Shown here: one piece after another, positions 5,093 to 5,325 of the stretch
Numbering within the stretch: position 1 is the first letter of the stretch
Layout: each line of letters begins with the position of its first letter
DNA from: Sulfurospirillum sp. UBA6810
GTDB lineage: Bacteria; Campylobacterota; Campylobacteria; Campylobacterales; Sulfurospirillaceae
NCBI GenBank assembly: GCA_002469305.1
Contig: DKEY01000005.1
Location: forward strand, 1-5,325
DNA: 5,325 bases
Reading direction: 5' to 3'
Notes under the pieces: model-generated
What the model saw: only the letters and a program-made list of their open reading frames with translations
Databases searched by the model: none
What the model was told of the DNA's origin: nothing
Made by a program: the position numbers and the translations under genes

Positions 5093-5325
5093 ACTGCAAG
5101 AACTTGTAAAAGACGGTACTCCTCCTAAGAAAAACAAACAAACCAAGTATGTCGCTATAACGAGTGGCAAAGGTGGCGTTGGGAAAAGCACAGTGAGTGC
5201 AAATATAGCCAATGTACTTGCAAAAAATGGCTATAAAGTGGGATTGTTTGATGCTGACATCGGTCTTGCAAACTTAGATGTAATTTTAAATGTTAGAATT
5301 GAAAAAAATATCTTACATGTACTCA
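5073..5325 (+). CDS. flhG: Flagellum number regulator FlhG (YlxH/MinD-type ATPase), partial, 84 codons
   Basis: FlhG is a membrane-associating ATPase of the ParA/MinD class that restrains flagellar number, acting with FlhF. The gene runs off the right edge. The visible part has a short N-terminal helix, MQNQANKLQELV, that resembles the DQAxxLR activator motif of FlhG/YlxH which stimulates the FlhF GTPase. A basic linker (KKNKQTK, about 19-25) follows, then the deviant Walker A box SGKGGVGKST at 31-40 (signature Lys33, Lys38) and DADIGLANLDV at 60-70, which holds the switch aspartates Asp60 and Asp62. The ATG at 5073 lies inside the end of flhF in another frame, giving a 20-base overlap, and has a good ribosome binding site. 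MinD itself is an alternative on the ATPase core alone, but the position after flhF and the N-terminal helix make FlhG much more likely. Confidence 0.94.
   Translation, partial: MQNQANKLQELVKDGTPPKKNKQTKYVAITSGKGGVGKSTVSANIANVLAKNGYKVGLFDADIGLANLDVILNVRIEKNILHVL
5313..5322. repeat. Near copy (9/10) of the TTACATGTAA palindrome, in flhG
   Basis: TTACATGTAC differs only in the last base. It encodes Leu81-His82-Val83 of FlhG, the same tripeptide and phase as the pepQ copy. Confidence 0.6.

Overview
The window is an ordinary chromosomal, AT-rich, tightly packed stretch from a member of the Campylobacterota (Epsilonproteobacteria). The protein sequences and gene order look most like a free-living, Sulfurimonas-like member of the Campylobacterales. 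The genus is a guess; the phylum is well supported. From memory, the order aroQ - M24 peptidase - folK - flhF - flhG is that of Helicobacter pylori HP1038-HP1034. The pair aminofutalosine deaminase - sppA divergent from aroQ is that of Campylobacter jejuni Cj0067-Cj0068 next to Cj0066c.

Left part, minus strand, positions 1-1639: mqnF, an amidohydrolase of the futalosine menaquinone pathway, is followed by the first 139 codons of sppA, an inner-membrane S49 protease. The two genes share an ATGA overlap and probably form one transcript. Positions 1640-1819 are the only real intergenic region. It is a divergent promoter region with a good candidate promoter for each side. A perfect 10-bp inverted repeat sits between them, and one arm overlaps the -35 box of mqnF.

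Right part, plus strand, positions 1820-5325: five genes overlap head to tail with no free base between them. They are aroQ (shikimate pathway), a pepQ-like Xaa-Pro peptidase, folK (folate synthesis), flhF (SRP-type GTPase that places polar flagella) and the start of flhG (MinD-type ATPase that limits flagellar number). The junctions are TAGTG, TAATG, GTGA and a 20-base overlap, which implies a translationally coupled operon joining housekeeping biosynthesis to the flagellar number and placement pair. Three of the seven starts are non-ATG (TTG for mqnF, GTG for pepQ and flhF).

I found no new multi-gene system, mobile element, CRISPR array or RNA gene. The signal that gene annotation does not explain is a repeated palindrome, TTACATGTAA. 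It occurs four times exactly, plus one 9/10 copy at the right edge. All copies lie inside coding regions, in two different codon phases and on genes of both strands, and one is the core of a perfect 18-bp palindrome. That is far more than chance predicts and suggests a genome-wide DNA-level motif.
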